Shown in pieces: positions 1 to 12,628 of a stretch of DNA of 49,449 bases; position 1 is the first letter of the stretch, and each line of letters starts with the position of its first letter. Location of the stretch: positions 2,817,501 to 2,866,949 of the forward strand of contig NZ_CP118962.1 in assembly GCF_029024925.1 (NCBI RefSeq). The letters are read 5' to 3'. Source of the stretch: Enterococcus faecalis (GTDB lineage: Bacteria > Bacillota > Bacilli > Lactobacillales > Enterococcaceae). Below the pieces are notes generated by a model that worked only from the letters and a program-made list of their open reading frames with translations, ran no database searches and was not told the origin of the DNA. The translations under genes were made by a program, and so were the position numbers.

Positions 1-6
1 TTGAGA

Positions 7-48
7 GTAGACCTCTCAAAACTGAACAAAGTAAAGACGAAATGTGTA
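7..48 (-). repeat. 16S processing stem, spacer arm
   Basis: This spacer segment is the near-perfect reverse complement of the 16S leader at 1729-1774. The shared core includes CTTTGTTCAGTTTT and GGTCTAC. In the precursor RNA the two arms would pair and enclose the 16S, the arrangement normally cut by RNase III. Confidence 0.75.
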
Positions 49-61
49 TTTCCGTAATATT

Positions 62-1628
<1,567 letters not shown>

Positions 1629-1728
1629 AAAGTTAGAACAATCTTGCGATTGTTAAGCTCAATTTGTTTGCTAGCATATTGCTTGCTTGTTAAAAATGTT
1701 TGTTGTCTTGAATTGAATCAAGACGCCC

Positions 1729-1774
1729 TACACATTTGGTTCGTCTATTCTTTGTTCAGTTTTCAAAGGTCTAC
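1729..1774 (-). repeat. 16S processing stem, leader arm
   Basis: Leader half of the inverted repeat enclosing 16S; its partner is at 7-48. A few mismatches and one small bulge interrupt the pairing. Confidence 0.75.
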
Positions 1775-1796
1775 GTTACCTCGCAGCAACTTTTAT

Positions 1797-1825
1797 ATCA
1801 TAACAAACTTTCGTTTGAATGTCAA
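1797..1825 (-). promoter_or_regulatory. rRNA promoter P2
   Basis: On the minus strand TTGACA (complement of 1820-1825) and TATGAT (complement of 1797-1802) are separated by exactly 17 bp, a near-consensus sigma-A promoter. It lies about 170 bp upstream of the 16S 5' end. Confidence 0.85.
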
Positions 1826-1893
1826 GAACTTTTTTTAAAAAGTTTTTTAAGTTGTTTTGCTCGGTTGTTGTTGTCTGTTGTGACAACTTCTAT

Positions 1894-1922
1894 ATCTTAT
1901 CATCTCGCTTGTTATTTGTCAA
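1894..1922 (-). promoter_or_regulatory. rRNA promoter P1
   Basis: On the minus strand TTGACA (1917-1922) and TAAGAT (1894-1899) are separated by 17 bp. With P2 about 97 bp downstream it forms the tandem pair typical of rRNA operons. The rest of 1930-2294 is AT-rich and holds no gene. A weak candidate promoter for croR (TTGTCC at 2223, TAAAAT at 2247) is also there. Confidence 0.85.
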
Positions 1923-2294
1923 CAACTTTTTTGTTGTTTTTTCAAACTTTTTTCGAGAGATTTGAAATCAAGAATTGTTATTTAATTATTGATTTCTGAA
2001 TCGCTCAGCTGTGTGACTCGCCTTGCGACATGTAATAATATACCAAGATTTCAAGCATTGGTCAATCATTATTTTCACTTTTTTTAAACTTTTTTTCAAT
2101 ACCGATTATTATGATTGGTATAGGTATTTTCGTTCGTTTTTTACCCCCTTTCATCCTTTTTTGGCTATAGTTTATTAACTTTTAGCAAAATCTTCTAAAT
2201 TTATCGTAATATATCAAGGATTTTGTCCTTTTTAGCAATTATTTGTTAAAATATGGAAAAGAGATTTTTTTATATATGGAGGAAATGAACGCTT

Positions 2295-2984
2295 ATGAAA
2301 ATTTTAGTTGCAGATGATGATAAAGAAATTGTAGAACTATTGAGTATTTATATTCATAATGAAGGATACGAAGTCGTGAAAGCTTATGATGGAAAAGAAG
2401 CGTTATCCAAATTGCACACAACACCAGATATCGATTTATTAATCTTGGACATTATGATGCCAATCATGGATGGAATGGAAGTAGTGAAAGAACTTCGAAA
2501 AGAATCGCAAATTCCAATTATTATGTTAACAGCAAAAACAACCGATATGGATAAAATCAAAGGCTTAGTTGCTGGTGCAGACGATTATGTCACCAAGCCT
2601 TTCAATCCTTTAGAAGTAATGGCTCGGGTGAAGTCTATTTTACGTAGAAGCCAAATGCAATTAACCAAAGAAGAACCCGATGAATTAGAAGTCGGCCCAT
2701 TAATGATTAATAAGGACTCTCACGAAGTCAAAACAATAGAAGGAAAAGAAATTCAATTAACCGCTCTTGAGTTTGGTATCCTCTATCTATTAGCTAGTCA
2801 TCCAAATCGTGTGTTTAGTGCGGATGAAATTTTTGAGCGTGTGTGGCAACAAGAAAGTATTGTTTCTGCTAAAACCGTGATGGTTCACGTCAGTCATTTA
2901 AGAGATAAGATTGAAGAAGCAACTGGTGGAGAAAAAGTCATTCAAACAGTGTGGGGAGTTGGATATAAGATCGATGCTCGTTAA
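2295..2984 (+). CDS. croR: Response regulator CroR
   Basis: OmpR/PhoB-family response regulator, 229 aa. The receiver domain is residues 1-120, with the acidic pocket DDD at 7-9, phospho-acceptor D52 in LILDIMMP, T in MLTAK and K in TKPFNP. The C-terminal winged-helix DNA-binding domain is about 130-229. In E. faecalis this protein, with CroS, governs intrinsic cephalosporin resistance and the response to cell-wall stress. A GGAGG ribosome-binding site sits about 10 bases before the ATG. The gene overlaps croS by 11 bp, so the two are translationally coupled. The identification rests on family features, D52 and the croRS-serS context. Confidence 0.92.
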   Translation: MKILVADDDKEIVELLSIYIHNEGYEVVKAYDGKEALSKLHTTPDIDLLILDIMMPIMDGMEVVKELRKESQIPIIMLTAKTTDMDKIKGLVAGADDYVTKPFNPLEVMARVKSILRRSQMQLTKEEPDELEVGPLMINKDSHEVKTIEGKEIQLTALEFGILYLLASHPNRVFSADEIFERVWQQESIVSAKTVMVHVSHLRDKIEEATGGEKVIQTVWGVGYKIDAR

Positions 2985-4155
2985 ACCTAAAAAGATTGAA
3001 AAACAAAAACGAATTACCTTAACTTCTAAAGAAATCAGCGAGTTATTAGCAGAAGCAATTGTGACAATTGTTTTATTACTACTATTAAATGTCTCAATTA
3101 TGTTCCTTTTAGGACAACTACTTAGTGAAAACTCGCTCTTAGCTGGTGTCATCTGGGCCACTAAGGATGCGGTCGCTAAAGAATTAAATACTGATTTGTT
3201 TTGGAGCTGGAATAAATTTGTCTTACCTATTTTCTTTTTAGTAGATGCAGCTGTTCTCTATTGGCGCTTAATTCGTCGCTACCACCAAATGCAATTGCGT
3301 CATATTATCAGTGAGTTACATTACATCGCTGATGGTAATTACAATCACCGCATTCCGTTTGAATTAAGTGGTGATTTAGCAAAAGTCGTGACGAGTATTA
3401 ACGGTCTGGTGGATAGTACTGTCGCAGCCATTGAAGATGAACGGCGAATTGAAAAATCAAAAGATGAATTAATTACGAATGTCAGTCATGATATTCGGAC
3501 ACCGTTAACTTCTATTATTGGTTATCTGGGATTGATTGAAGATCGTCAATTTCATAGCCAAGAAGATTTACTGAAATATACGCATACCGCTTACGTCAAA
3601 GCGAAACAAATGAAATTATTAGTTGATGATCTTTTTGAATATACAAAAGTCCGTCAACCAAGTGTACCGATTCATACGACGACTTTTGATATGGCACAAT
3701 TAATTGAACAGCTTGCTGCCGATTTTGAATTGGAAGCGAAAAAGATTAATATGCAAATCCAAGTAAAAGCCAATCCAGCTTCTTTAATGATGGAAGGCGA
3801 TACAGAAAAACTAGTCCGAGTCTTTAACAACCTTCTTTCAAACGCTTTGAAATATGGCAAAGGCGGCCATCATATTGTGATGGAAGTAGACAAAGTCGGC
3901 ACCGAAGCAATTATTGCTGTTCGCAATGATGGACCAGCTATCCCTAAACATTCTTTAGATCAGTTGTTTGACCGCTTCTATCGTGTCGAAGAATCCCGAT
4001 CACAAGAAACGGGGGGTACTGGTTTAGGTCTGGCTATTGCACAAAGTATTGTCGCTTTACATGGTGGATATATTTATGCGAAGTCTGATCAAAAGTGGAC
4101 TTCCTTTATTATTCATCTACCCTTACAGCGTACCAACAAGAAATCAGAGAGTTAA
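2974..4155 (+). CDS. croS: Sensor histidine kinase CroS
   Basis: Membrane histidine kinase, 393 aa from the ATG at 2974. A longer in-frame start at 2911 would lie well inside croR and was not used. Two membrane segments (about residues 25-50 and 75-98) flank a short outside loop, followed by a HAMP-like linker. The dimerisation and phospho-acceptor motif NVSHDIRTPLTS places the histidine at residue 172, matching the residue known for CroS. The ATPase domain carries the N box (NNLLSNALKYG), the G1 box (DGPAIP) and the F/G2 boxes (FDRFYR, GGTGLGLAI). It senses cell-wall damage and phosphorylates CroR. Confidence 0.92.
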   Translation: MLVKPKKIEKQKRITLTSKEISELLAEAIVTIVLLLLLNVSIMFLLGQLLSENSLLAGVIWATKDAVAKELNTDLFWSWNKFVLPIFFLVDAAVLYWRLIRRYHQMQLRHIISELHYIADGNYNHRIPFELSGDLAKVVTSINGLVDSTVAAIEDERRIEKSKDELITNVSHDIRTPLTSIIGYLGLIEDRQFHSQEDLLKYTHTAYVKAKQMKLLVDDLFEYTKVRQPSVPIHTTTFDMAQLIEQLAADFELEAKKINMQIQVKANPASLMMEGDTEKLVRVFNNLLSNALKYGKGGHHIVMEVDKVGTEAIIAVRNDGPAIPKHSLDQLFDRFYRVEESRSQETGGTGLGLAIAQSIVALHGGYIYAKSDQKWTSFIIHLPLQRTNKKSES

Positions 4156-4184
4156 TTGACATCCCTGAACTTTTTCGGTATTCT
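4156..4184 (+). promoter_or_regulatory. serS promoter
   Basis: TTGACA (4156-4161), a 17-bp spacer and TATTCT (4179-4184) begin immediately after the croS stop. This gives the T-box leader its own promoter. Confidence 0.75.
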
Positions 4185-4190
4185 ATAGAA

Positions 4191-4433
4191 AAGAGAAAAC
4201 TAAGAGAAAAAGTATTTATGGCACTGAATTCCAGAGAGTTTGCGGGGGTGCGAGCAAACATTCATCTATAAAGAAGTCCGTCTCTTCCAGGTGTCCAGCG
4301 AAATAAGTTGGAACGGTCTGCAGCCGTTATCTGCAAATCAAGGGCAGTAACATTACTGAACTTGGGTGGTACCGCGAGATTTCCAGTCATTTCGTCCCAA
4401 GAATATTTATTTTTGGGGTGAGATGGCTTTTTT
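4191..4433 (+). promoter_or_regulatory. T-box riboswitch (serine)
   Basis: A tRNA-sensing leader upstream of serS. The conserved T-box TGGGTGGTACCGCG is at 4363-4376, the antiterminator bulge that pairs with the uncharged tRNA acceptor end. It is followed by a terminator stem (4388-4398 pairing with 4415-4425, partly by G-U pairs) and a run of T at 4428-4433. A stem I with a GNUG-type distal loop lies around 4230-4290. A UCC serine triplet at 4277-4279, just before the closing TCTCT, is the likeliest specifier, but I assigned it by position only. Uncharged tRNA-Ser should permit readthrough into serS. Confidence 0.9.
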
Positions 4434-4477
4434 GTTGTTTTCTACAACAGTTATTATTGATTATGTACTAATTTTAA

Positions 4478-5761
<1,284 letters not shown>

Positions 5762-5770
5762 AGGGAAGAT

Positions 5771-5810
5771 GAAGGTCGTTGTCTGATATCAGATAACGGC
5801 TTTTTTTCTA
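5771..5810 (+). terminator. serS terminator
   Basis: A hairpin built from GTTGTCTGAT and ATCAGATAAC, with flanking G-C pairs, is followed by TTTTTTT, just after the serS stop. Confidence 0.85.
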
Positions 5811-5822
5811 TAGGAAAAGGAG

Positions 5823-5858
5823 CCTGTAACAAAAATCCAAAGTGATTTTTGTTACAGG
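5823..5858. repeat. Perfect inverted repeat
   Basis: CCTGTAACAAAAATC (5823-5837) and its exact complement (5844-5858) flank a 6-base loop. It lies between the serS terminator and the guaB terminator, next to a fragment resembling the element at 46373-46612. Confidence 0.8.
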
Positions 5859-5867
5859 TTTAAAAAT

Positions 5868-5893
5868 TGATAAACGGCGGAAACAGAAGCAAC
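5868..5893. repeat. Fragment matching the 46373 element
   Basis: Begins TGATAAACGGCGG and matches 46379-46404 at 24 of 26 bases. It lies between the serS and guaB terminators. Confidence 0.7.
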
Positions 5894-5910
5894 TCCTTCA
5901 TTCTACAGAA

Positions 5911-5946
5911 AAAGAGGCAGACGTCGAAATGACGTCTGCCTCTTTT
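5911..5946 (-). terminator. guaB terminator (likely bidirectional)
   Basis: AAAGAGGCAGACGTC and GACGTCTGCCTCTTT form a perfect 15-bp stem with a 5-base loop. It is flanked by A and T runs, so it can stop transcription from either side. Confidence 0.9.
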
Positions 5947-5972
5947 AAATTTCAAAAAAATCAGCTTTTATT

Positions 5973-7469
<1,497 letters not shown>

Positions 7470-7545
7470 TCAACTTAATTTTATATATGAAAATAACAGA
7501 TAATACTAAGGAAGTCAACTAGATTTGTTTAAATAATCAATGAGG

Positions 7546-7584
7546 AATAAAGGACAAAACGCCAAAATCGGTTTGTCCTTTATT
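7546..7584 (-). terminator. Terminator after the PTPS-related gene
   Basis: AATAAAGGACAAA (7546-7558) pairs with TTTGTCCTTTATT (7572-7584) around a 13-base loop. It lies 28 bp past the stop of the minus-strand membrane protein gene. Confidence 0.7.
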
Positions 7585-7611
7585 AAACTCTTCCTAATTA
7601 AGGTCCTACTT

Positions 7612-9294
7612 TCATCGTTGTTCTTTTATCTTGTGTTTCTTTTTTTGTTGTAAAAATCGGCTAAATCCAAAACCACCAACAGAAAGCAAGGTCATCATTG
7701 TCCCTATTTTTTGCACTTTTGTTCTTTGGTAACGGATGTCGACATGTCCTGTACCAGATAAAGAAAGAGCGGCTAAGCCTCCTTGATTGGTTAGGTTCAT
7801 TTTTTTAGCGCCCGTTTGGTTTTTCATTTGAATCGTGGCTTGATAGCCTAAGTAATAAATAAAAGGAACGGTCACCTTCGCTGATTGCTTCACCACTTGG
7901 TAGTCAAATGAAATTTTCCCATAAGGCATTCTAACATTTGTAATGGTTACTTGTGCTGCCGAATAATCAAGTTGTCGTTTTTTCTGTTTCAATAATTCCT
8001 GATAATTGATTTCATCTGGCAAATATTCATGGCCCGCACCGATATAAAAAGGCGTTGGTTGCTCATACTCAGCTTTTGTTAACAGGTGGCCTTGTTGTGA
8101 CTGAATACTTTGATATTGATAAATGCCTAAATTGCTGATGGCAAGGAAAACCAACAAAGCCACAGTCCAAAATTTACGGAAAACACCCCATTCGTCTTGT
8201 GAAATGAAAAAAGCGAGCATTACGGAAAGAATCCCTAAAAACCGCCAAGGAAACTGAATCGTATTTAAAGGCGTGTGGTTCAGCCAGTGCCAAGGAAAAA
8301 GCGTAGTAACCATCAATAAGAGTACCAGCGTCAAACCAATAAACCGTTTGTCCTGAATTTTTTTGCTAGCAAGCGAAACCACTGCTACAACAAGCCCTAC
8401 AAACAAAAGGGTTCCTAGATTCGCTGTTTTCGCGTGAAAAACACTGCTCTTTAAACTATTAATGAAAAGAGAAACAATGGGATAACTTCTTTCGGAAATA
8501 TAAGTGAGTGGATTGGACGTAACTTTAAACACTTGATTTTTCATTTGTTCAGCAACTGGTAAAAGATAAAAGGCCAGCCAAAGCAATGTCAGACCTGCAG
8601 CCTTCGCTAATGCCCACAGGACCTCCTTTTTAAAAAACTGCTGCCAATAAAACAGAATGTATAACCCAATCCAAATAGAAACCATTTCAATAGAAATAAA
8701 GTGAGCCAACCCAATCCCAGTCATCGCCAGCGTTAACAACGGCCAACATTTCGTGGTTCCCTTTCGTAATAAAAACAGGCTCGCTAAGACCAACGGAAAA
8801 AAACTTAGCGCCAAAAATTCTCCTAACGCTTGGCGATTAAACAAGTCTTGCATGCGGTAGATAGATAAGCCATACAAAATGGCAAAGAGATAGCTTCTTT
8901 TTTTAGAGAGCGCCATTAATCGGCCTGCATAATAAGTAAGACTAAATGTTGCCAAGTTTACCGCAAACACAAAAATCGCCATACTAGCGACAAAGGAAAG
9001 CCCCAGAACACGCAAAAGCGCAGGTAAATAAAGATACGCATCTGGATAAAACAAACTAGAGGCATAGCCATAGCCTCCCAAGAAAAAATAATTGATTTTA
9101 GGAAACCAGTCGTTGTTTTTAATTGCTAATGCGAGGCCTTCCACCCGATTTTGATGAAAGCGGAAATCACTTGCTCGTAAAAAATTCTCTTGAAAATAGA
9201 CAAAATAGAGAGAAAGTCCACTTAATAAGAGAAAACTAATAAAAATGAGTAGCCGCTCGTGTTGACGGCACCAAGACTTCACTTGTTGTCCCAT
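7612..9294 (-). CDS. PTPS-related polytopic membrane protein
   Basis: A 560-aa integral membrane protein with about 10-12 hydrophobic helices, starting at residues 15-35. A motif-rich first outside loop (RASDFRFHQNRVEGL and a GYGYASSLFYPDAYLYLPAL stretch) resembles the family annotated as 6-pyruvoyl-tetrahydropterin-synthase-related membrane proteins. That family looks like GT-C-type glycosyltransferases acting on lipid-linked sugars. The C-terminal third is a soluble outside domain, closed by a final helix and a basic tail (QQKKKHKIKEQR). An AAAGGAG ribosome-binding site is 8 bases before the ATG. The transferase role is inferred from fold type; no substrate can be named. Confidence 0.75.
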   Translation of the reverse strand: MGQQVKSWCRQHERLLIFISFLLLSGLSLYFVYFQENFLRASDFRFHQNRVEGLALAIKNNDWFPKINYFFLGGYGYASSLFYPDAYLYLPALLRVLGLSFVASMAIFVFAVNLATFSLTYYAGRLMALSKKRSYLFAILYGLSIYRMQDLFNRQALGEFLALSFFPLVLASLFLLRKGTTKCWPLLTLAMTGIGLAHFISIEMVSIWIGLYILFYWQQFFKKEVLWALAKAAGLTLLWLAFYLLPVAEQMKNQVFKVTSNPLTYISERSYPIVSLFINSLKSSVFHAKTANLGTLLFVGLVVAVVSLASKKIQDKRFIGLTLVLLLMVTTLFPWHWLNHTPLNTIQFPWRFLGILSVMLAFFISQDEWGVFRKFWTVALLVFLAISNLGIYQYQSIQSQQGHLLTKAEYEQPTPFYIGAGHEYLPDEINYQELLKQKKRQLDYSAAQVTITNVRMPYGKISFDYQVVKQSAKVTVPFIYYLGYQATIQMKNQTGAKKMNLTNQGGLAALSLSGTGHVDIRYQRTKVQKIGTMMTLLSVGGFGFSRFLQQKKKHKIKEQR

Positions 9295-9330
9295 AAGAGG
9301 CTCCTTTCTTTAGCAAACTTCTGAAAACAG

Positions 9331-9371
9331 AAGCCTGGGACACTAGTTTTTTCGACTAATCCCCCAGGCTT
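9331..9371. terminator. Hairpin, probable terminator
   Basis: AAGCCTGGG (9331-9339) pairs with CCCAGGCTT (9363-9371), with an ACTAGT/ACTAAT-like inner part. A second small hairpin, CGCTCT/AGAGCG, is at 9384-9401. Both lie between the DUF1129 gene and the membrane protein gene. Confidence 0.6.
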
Positions 9372-9460
9372 TAACTGTTAAAACGCTCTATTGAGAGAGC
9401 GACTTTACTTGTTGCAGTTTCTGCGTCAGCCGAGCGCATTCACAATTGAGCGCGCGCCGT

Positions 9461-10150
9461 TTATTGACGTGTCATGAAACTACCTTGAATATTGTATTTT
9501 TTCTTGAAGAAATAGCGTGCTACAAAGGCTAACGCACCGATTACTAAAGCAATCATCGGATCTAAAATGGGATTGATTACTGGTGGCAGCATCGCTGAAC
9601 CAGCGAAAACTGCAATCCACAAGAACATTCCGCCAAATAGAATGGCGGTCGTTTTTAACCAACCAGGACGTTTGCTTTTGTCGCCACCTTGACGATCAAA
9701 ACGGTAAACATATTTGTGCATTAGATAGAAAACATAACCCCCAGCCATCGCACCTAAGATATATGTGGTTAATCCGAGAGGCTGTGCGGTTCCTTTTGAA
9801 AATAGAGACATCGCCGCTAACATGATTGTTAATAAACCAAGCAATAATAAGGTATTGTCGAGCCAAATCATCCAGCCCGCTGGTTCTTTGACTTCTGCTG
9901 GTTTATTTAAAATTGCTTCCGTCCGTTCTGAAACAGTGCCAAATAACTGACGGGCTGTTTTACCTGTTTTTTGACCGGCTACTAATTCTGGTAAAATACC
10001 GTGTAGAGCCAATGCTAGCTCCTCTTCAGATAAATTAGCCGCTTTTAATGATTTTTTTAAGTCAAAAATGTATTGTTCATTTCTTTTAGTCAAATTCTGT
10101 TCTAATTGACGATTCTCAGCCACGATTGCTCGTAATGCTTCTGCTTCCAT
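9461..10150 (-). CDS. DUF1129 family membrane protein
   Basis: 229 aa. The N-terminal ~85 residues are soluble and helical and end in the conserved ARQLFGTVSER segment that precedes the membrane part. Four hydrophobic helices follow at about 98-120, 127-146, 165-185 and 195-213, with a basic tail. This matches the DUF1129 family of Firmicutes, whose function is not established. GGAGG lies 9 bases before the ATG. The gene is between the PTPS-related gene and ychF but separated from each by more than 100 bp, so co-transcription is uncertain. Confidence 0.8.
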   Translation of the reverse strand: MEAEALRAIVAENRQLEQNLTKRNEQYIFDLKKSLKAANLSEEELALALHGILPELVAGQKTGKTARQLFGTVSERTEAILNKPAEVKEPAGWMIWLDNTLLLLGLLTIMLAAMSLFSKGTAQPLGLTTYILGAMAGGYVFYLMHKYVYRFDRQGGDKSKRPGWLKTTAILFGGMFLWIAVFAGSAMLPPVINPILDPMIALVIGALAFVARYFFKKKYNIQGSFMTRQ

Positions 10151-10262
10151 AGTTGTATCCTCCTCACCCTCATGTAGAGGGAACCTCTTTCTAAACGGCT
10201 GAATGGCCTTAAATATGTGGGCTTACCCCAAAACAAATTGCTTGTTGGGCATGGGTCTTTTC

Positions 10263-11378
10263 TTAAACGTTAAAACGGAACAACATAACATCGCCATCTT
10301 GAACGACGTAGTCTTTTCCTTCTAAACGAACACGGCCCGCTTCTTTGGCAGCTTGCATATTGCCATATTTATCTAGGTCTTCATAAGAAACTGTTTCCGC
10401 ACGAATGAAGCCTCGTTCAAAGTCACTGTGGATAATCCCAGCTGCTTGAGGTGCCTTGATTCCCTTACGGAACGTCCACGCACGAACTTCTTGTTCACCA
10501 GCTGTAAAGTAGGTAGCTAAGCCTAACAAATCGTACGCCGCACGAATCAATTGATCTAAGCCAGATTGTTCAATGCCCATTGCTTCTAAAAATTCAGCCT
10601 TGTCTTCTTCAGAATCCAATTCAGCAATTTCTTCTTCTGCTCGCGCACTAACCACGATTACTTCCGCATTTTCACTGGTTGCAAAATTACGAACTTGTTG
10701 TACATACTCGTTGTTGTCTGGATCCGCCACTTCATCTTCTGAAACATTTGCTACATAAAGGACCGGCTTTGTGGTTAATAAGAAAAGAGATTTAACAATT
10801 TTCTCTTCTTCTGGCGTAAATTCAATCGTACGAGCAGATAAACCTTCTTCTAAAACTGGTTTAATTTTGTCTAAAACAGCTAATTCTTCCACCGCTTCTT
10901 TATCTTTTGCTTTCGCCATTTTAGCCACGCGAGTATAGCGCTTATTGATTGAATCTAAATCTGCTAAAATTAGCTCTAAATTAATTGTATCAATGTCTGC
11001 TAAAGGATCAACGAAATCCGCATCCCGATTTTGTTCACGCATGATATTTTCGTCATCAAAACAACGAACCACGTGACAGATTGCATCTACTTGACGAATG
11101 TGACTTAAAAACTGATTTCCTAGCCCTTCTCCTTTACTGGCACCTTTAACAATTCCGGCGATGTCTGTAAATTCAAACGTTGTGGGAACTGTTTTTTTCG
11201 GTTTTACTAGTTCTGTCAAGCGTTGTAAACGGGCATCTGGTACTTCAACCATGCCGACGTTTGGATCAATCGTTGCAAAGGGATAATTTGCAGCTTCTGC
11301 TCCTGCTTTTGTAATTGCGTTAAATAGGGTCGATTTACCAACGTTTGGTAAGCCGACAATTCCAGCTGTTAGTGCCAT
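10263..11378 (-). CDS. ychF: Ribosome-binding ATPase YchF
   Basis: Obg-family P-loop NTPase, 371 aa. The Walker A motif is GLPNVGKST at about 8-16, and switch II is TDIAGIVKGASKGEGLGNQ. The G4 position carries NVSE rather than NKxD, the hallmark of YchF, which prefers ATP to GTP. A helical insertion and a C-terminal TGS-like domain follow (KGIKAPQAAG to the end). YchF binds ribosomes and has roles in translation and stress tolerance. DUF951 follows upstream, and this pair with parB and parA is common near Firmicute origins. Confidence 0.95.
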   Translation of the reverse strand: MALTAGIVGLPNVGKSTLFNAITKAGAEAANYPFATIDPNVGMVEVPDARLQRLTELVKPKKTVPTTFEFTDIAGIVKGASKGEGLGNQFLSHIRQVDAICHVVRCFDDENIMREQNRDADFVDPLADIDTINLELILADLDSINKRYTRVAKMAKAKDKEAVEELAVLDKIKPVLEEGLSARTIEFTPEEEKIVKSLFLLTTKPVLYVANVSEDEVADPDNNEYVQQVRNFATSENAEVIVVSARAEEEIAELDSEEDKAEFLEAMGIEQSGLDQLIRAAYDLLGLATYFTAGEQEVRAWTFRKGIKAPQAAGIIHSDFERGFIRAETVSYEDLDKYGNMQAAKEAGRVRLEGKDYVVQDGDVMLFRFNV

Positions 11379-11434
11379 TTGTTTTCCACTCTTTCTCTCA
11401 GTCTATTCTCTTTTCTATTAGAGGCATCAAAGCA

Positions 11435-11620
11435 TTAGTCTGCTTTTTTCTCGATTACTTTTTTTAATTTTTTAGTAAAATCACGACGCGGCATCATGAC
11501 AATATGCCCGCAATTCGTGCACTTGATTTTGATATCAGCGCCCATGCGAATGATTTGCCAACGATTTGCTTGGCAAGCATGCGGCTTTTTCATTTCGACA
11601 ATATCGCCTAAATCATACAT
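11435..11620 (-). CDS. DUF951 family small protein
   Basis: 61 aa, basic, starting MYDLGDIVEMKKPHAC. It has a CxxC pair (KCTNCG) and an earlier cysteine in PHAC, and ends in a lysine-rich tail; the fold may bind zinc or nucleic acid. Its size and its position just upstream of ychF fit the DUF951 family, found beside the origin in many Firmicutes. No function is established. Confidence 0.85.
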   Translation of the reverse strand: MYDLGDIVEMKKPHACQANRWQIIRMGADIKIKCTNCGHIVMMPRRDFTKKLKKVIEKKAD

Positions 11621-11737
11621 GTTCCAAGCCTTCTTTCTTCTCTTACTTATATAAAAATACCATGATTACAATACCATTTTTTAACGAAACTAGCAAAAGG
11701 ATTTGTGACTTTCTGTCTTACTTTCTCACTTTGCTTT

Positions 11738-12628
11738 TTATTCCTCGTCAAAATGAATATCTAAAATATCTAAAATTCTAGCCAAATCCGAAGAGGACAA
11801 GTACTCAATTTCAATTTTCCCTTTGCCTTCTTTTTCTTGAATCGCTACGGTTGTCCCAAATTTATCCATTAAGCGGTCTTCACTTTCACGAATATAAATG
11901 GGTTTTTCTTTGATGGCTTTTTTCGCTTTTTTGCCCTTTTTGCCTTGTGTTTCGTTTAATTCAGCGACAAGTTGTTCTAATTGTCGAACCGTTAAATTGT
12001 CTTTAATACAACGATTAGCTAATGGCAATAGCTGTTCTTTGTTCTTCAAGCCTAATAACGTCCGTGCTTGACCCATTGACATGCTTTGTTTTTGAACCAT
12101 TGCTTTGACCGCATCTGGTAAAGTTAGCAACCGTAAATAATTGGCAATATACGGGCGACTTTTGCCCAAACGTTCTGCGACTTCCGCTTGTGTTAATTTC
12201 AAATTTTTCATTAGCATTTCATAGGCTTCTGCTTCTTCTAGCGGATTTAAATCTTCCCTTTGTAAGTTTTCCAAAACAGCAACTTGCATCATGGATTCTT
12301 CATCAAATTCGCGAATAATTGCGGGAATTTTTTCTTTGCCGGCTAATTTAGAAGCCCGGAACCGACGCTCACCTGCAATAATTTCATAGCCTTTAACTGC
12401 CGATTTACGAACAATAATCGGTTGAAACACACCGGAATGTAGAATCGAGTTTGCAAGTTCTTGTAAAGAGGTTTCATCAAATGTTTTCCGCGGTTGGTAA
12501 GGATTGGGACGAAGTTCGTTTAATAGAATTTCTGTCACTTGTTCGTTCTTAACGTCGACATCTTCTAGCTTTGCGATATCTTGAAACAAGGCATCGATGC
12601 CTCTGCCTAAACCTTTGCCTTTATTCAT
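11738..12628 (-). CDS. parB: Chromosome partition protein ParB (Spo0J)
   Basis: 296 aa. The N-terminal ParB/Srx domain contains NPYQPRKTF and the CTP-binding motif GERRFRA. The central helix-turn-helix, EVAERLGKSRPYIANYLRLL, reads parS. A lysine-rich linker (KKGKKAKKAIKEK) leads to the C-terminal dimerisation domain. ParB loads on parS, spreads as a CTP clamp and recruits SMC to organise the origin. The gene overlaps parA by 8 bp. Candidate parS sites lie 1.7 and 5.0 kb away, at 14336 and 17670. Confidence 0.95.
   Translation of the reverse strand: MNKGKGLGRGIDALFQDIAKLEDVDVKNEQVTEILLNELRPNPYQPRKTFDETSLQELANSILHSGVFQPIIVRKSAVKGYEIIAGERRFRASKLAGKEKIPAIIREFDEESMMQVAVLENLQREDLNPLEEAEAYEMLMKNLKLTQAEVAERLGKSRPYIANYLRLLTLPDAVKAMVQKQSMSMGQARTLLGLKNKEQLLPLANRCIKDNLTVRQLEQLVAELNETQGKKGKKAKKAIKEKPIYIRESEDRLMDKFGTTVAIQEKEGKGKIEIEYLSSSDLARILDILDIHFDEE

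Noticed and set aside
4191-4433. Possible tRNA gene in the serS leader
   Set aside because: The conserved TGGGTGGTACCGCG and the terminator stem identify a T-box leader; no tRNA cloverleaf was found.
9480-9662. 60-codon minus-strand frame inside the DUF1129 gene
   Set aside because: It is an overlapping alternative frame with no separate ribosome-binding site; the DUF1129 frame has clear membrane helices.
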